Assembly (NCBI GenBank): GCA_002722255.1
Contig: PBLD01000013.1
Span: forward strand, 34,213 to 69,082
From: Winogradskyella sp.
GTDB taxonomy: Bacteria; Bacteroidota; Bacteroidia; Flavobacteriales; Flavobacteriaceae
Length of the DNA stretch: 34,870 nt
Direction: 5' to 3'
Shown: positions 33,607 through 34,870 of the stretch, piece after piece
Position numbering within the stretch: position 1 is the stretch's first letter
Layout: each line of letters opens with the position of its first letter
Program-made: the position numbers and the translations under genes
The notes under the pieces: model-generated
What the model was told of the DNA's origin: nothing
Databases searched by the model: none
What the model saw: the letters and a program-made list of their open reading frames with translations, nothing else

Positions 33607-34209
33607 CTATTTGATTTTTCTTAAGTTCCATTTATTATCATCACCTTTCACTGCTATTAAATTGTCAGATATAATTTTGGATGTGATAACAGGTGGTTCT
33701 TTGCTTTTAGAGTATTTTGGGGAAATATGTAAAGCCAATTGGGTAAGGTGGTCTAGAGAATTTCCGTTCTCATCGATGACCACTTCAAAATAATGGTAGT
33801 TAACAACATCTTTTTTAAAAATATCATTAAAGCCTATGGTCTCTTTATGTACTATTAATGCCAAGGTCTTGTTACCTTGAAAGTTTAAGACATTTAGAAA
33901 CTGTGGTTCGATACTTATGTTTCCTTTTTTGTCAATGAACCCATAATAGAGTATATCATCTTTTTTGTGGGCTATAATACATTTTCCATTACTGAACAGA
34001 GGATAGTAGCCTTTGTCGGTTTTGGTCTTTACCAAGTCTTGTCTAAAATCAATGATTATAGAGCCGTTTTGGTCAATAAATGCCCAGCTATTTCCTTTTT
34101 TTACAGATGAAAGACCGTCGTGAAAAGGGGACACAAAGTCAATGTTTTCTATGGTTTGTCCAATTCCCAGTAATGGGATAATTAATAATGTGAGGAAGAT
34201 TGTTTTCAT
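33607..34209 (-). CDS. Secreted WG-repeat protein
   Basis: 200 aa. The signal peptide MKTIFLTLLIIPLLGIGQ is followed by two clear WG-type repeats (WAFIDQNGSIIIDF and YYGFIDKKGNISIEPQF) and a degenerate third (YFEVVIDENGNSLDH). WG repeats form small beta modules on secreted proteins of Bacteroidota. No catalytic motif is seen. It follows the AraC regulator by 71 bp, where a candidate operator lies, and precedes the DUF2933 gene by 57 bp, the two longest gaps in the train. Confidence 0.8.
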   Translation of the reverse strand: MKTIFLTLLIIPLLGIGQTIENIDFVSPFHDGLSSVKKGNSWAFIDQNGSIIIDFRQDLVKTKTDKGYYPLFSNGKCIIAHKKDDILYYGFIDKKGNISIEPQFLNVLNFQGNKTLALIVHKETIGFNDIFKKDVVNYHYFEVVIDENGNSLDHLTQLALHISPKYSKSKEPPVITSKIISDNLIAVKGDDNKWNLRKIK

Positions 34210-34255
34210 TTTTTATACATTTTAGTTTGATGAAAATAGCGAATGACATTAGCCT

Positions 34256-34291
34256 TTATCTGCACAACTTTCGTTCTTATCTACATAATTT
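34256..34291 (-). promoter_or_regulatory. Candidate AraC-type operator, two direct repeats 21 bp apart
   Basis: TTATCTGCACAACTT (34256-34270) and TTATCTACATAATTT (34277-34291) agree at 12 of 15 positions, differ only by transitions, and are spaced exactly 21 bp, two helical turns. AraC-family proteins classically bind direct repeats at this spacing. The second copy overlaps the 3' end of the AraC gene; the first is 47 bp upstream of the WG-repeat gene. No convincing promoter core was found with them. Confidence 0.45.
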
Positions 34292-34862
34292 CATCGTAAT
34301 AATTTCGCTTCCAATTTTCTGTGTTTTTGTAATCTGTCATACTCATTCCAACCACATCCTTAAATTGTCTGGATAAGTGATTTACACTGCTGTAATCCAA
34401 TAAGTACCCTATATCAGAGAAGGAATGCTGTTTAAGCTGTATGAGTTCCTTGACTTTTTCAATTTTTAATTTTATAAAGTACTTTTCAATGGTGGTCTTT
34501 TCCTTCGATGAGAATAGTTTGCTCAATGCCTTGTAATCTCGGTGAAGGGTTGATGATAAATGCTCTGAGGTCTTAACTTTTAACGTTAGTGGTAGCTCAT
34601 CAAGTTGTTCAATTAGAATAATTTTTATTCTTTCAACCAGCATATCTTCTTCACTTTTTACAATCTCAAAACCATTTGCGTGCAGCACTTGGGTAACCTC
34701 TTGGTTAATTTGTGCCTTGCTTAGGTCTGGTGCTTCCACTAAAAGCTTTCCTAACTCTAGGGAAAGGACCGTTATGCCTAGTTCTTGTAGTTCTTGCTTA
34801 ATTACTTTTAAGCAACGACTACACACCATATTTTTAACCCAAAATTCTTTTGGTTGTGTCAT
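34281..34862 (-). CDS. HMA-like/AraC-type transcriptional regulator
   Basis: 193 aa. Residues 5-70 form an HMA-like fold with the metal pair VCSRC (Cys14, Cys17). A linker helix follows, and residues about 110-185 form an AraC DNA-binding domain (KEKTTIEKYFIKLKIEKVKELI, then the second helix-turn-helix SFSDIGYLLDYSSVNHLSRQFKDVVGMS). The presumed logic is that Cu(I) binding by the N-terminal domain changes DNA binding. The gene is the first of the minus-strand train in the window. The reading frame stays open to the window edge, so an earlier start cannot be excluded, but the ATG at 34862 gives a normal family N-terminus. Confidence 0.88.
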   Translation of the reverse strand: MTQPKEFWVKNMVCSRCLKVIKQELQELGITVLSLELGKLLVEAPDLSKAQINQEVTQVLHANGFEIVKSEEDMLVERIKIILIEQLDELPLTLKVKTSEHLSSTLHRDYKALSKLFSSKEKTTIEKYFIKLKIEKVKELIQLKQHSFSDIGYLLDYSSVNHLSRQFKDVVGMSMTDYKNTENWKRNYYDEIM

Positions 34863-34870
34863 ATCTAATA

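Noticed and set aside
33353..33631. Second 92-codon frame overlapping the His-rich DUF2933 gene
   Set aside because: It overlaps both neighbours and has biased, non-protein-like composition; the DUF2933 frame has recognisable membrane helices and a His-rich tail.

Overview
The window comes from a member of the Bacteroidota, most likely a marine or environmental Flavobacteriaceae. The evidence is the AT-rich sequence, a tRNA promoter matching the Bacteroidota consensus (TTTG, 18 nt, TAnnTTTG), secreted proteins whose signal peptides end in GQ, scarce Shine-Dalgarno sites, and families typical of this group (SHOCT, DUF5676 and DUF2933 small membrane proteins, WG repeats, AraC regulators with a metal-binding N-terminus).

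Layout. (1) 1-1490 is chromosomal backbone: the 3' part of mutS, then tRNA-Gly(GCC) and tRNA-Leu(UAA) behind one promoter. (2) 1456-4886 is an integration module: a large serine recombinase whose 3' end runs into the tRNA-Leu gene, an unrecognised protein with a MerR-like N-terminus, and a divergent ribbon-helix-helix/coiled-coil/membrane-anchor protein with repeated GTATACCAA sites upstream. (3) 5135-8253 holds three consecutive genes, a cardiolipin synthase-like phospholipase D, a NhaD antiporter and an HD phosphohydrolase, each broken by one single-base indel. (4) 8491-34209 is an uninterrupted train of 29 genes (one of them frameshifted), all on the minus strand, with no gap above 57 bp and many start/stop overlaps. 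A metal-responsive-looking AraC regulator (34281-34862) heads it.

Read in transcription order (right to left), the train starts with a copper cassette: HMA-AraC regulator, WG-repeat secreted protein, His-rich DUF2933 protein, CopZ-like HMA protein, SHOCT protein, DUF5676 protein, two-domain multicopper oxidase and outer-membrane barrel. Next come a membrane-anchored Schlafen/AlbA_2 protein, a lycopene-cyclase-like membrane protein, a TRASH-type lipoprotein, a universal stress protein, NDH-2 and NhaA. A carbon/energy block follows: archaeal-type (type II) GAPDH, class I (DhnA-type) fructose-bisphosphate aldolase, alpha/beta hydrolase, ATP-dependent phosphofructokinase, MgtC/DUF4010 protein and D-lactate-type dehydrogenase. 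A nucleotide/RNA block comes after: tandem universal stress protein, ATP-cone plus PD-(D/E)xK nuclease-like protein, small CCGGH-tailed protein, beta-CASP metallo-beta-lactamase nuclease, archaeal-type AMP/thymidine phosphorylase and PRPP synthetase. The train ends with two unrecognised proteins, a CopB-type copper ATPase and an MFS exporter.

My reading (inference) is that this is a horizontally acquired stress-survival island. It combines copper detoxification and sodium/proton/redox homeostasis with a portable set of non-standard glycolytic enzymes and an RNA/nucleotide-salvage module that could feed it. The most novel parts appear to be the phosphorylase, PRPP synthetase, beta-CASP and ATP-cone nuclease block coupled to archaeal-type glycolysis, the HMA-AraC regulator with a candidate 21-bp direct-repeat operator, and the membrane-anchored DNA-binding proteins. 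No CRISPR array, rRNA or classical insertion sequence was seen.
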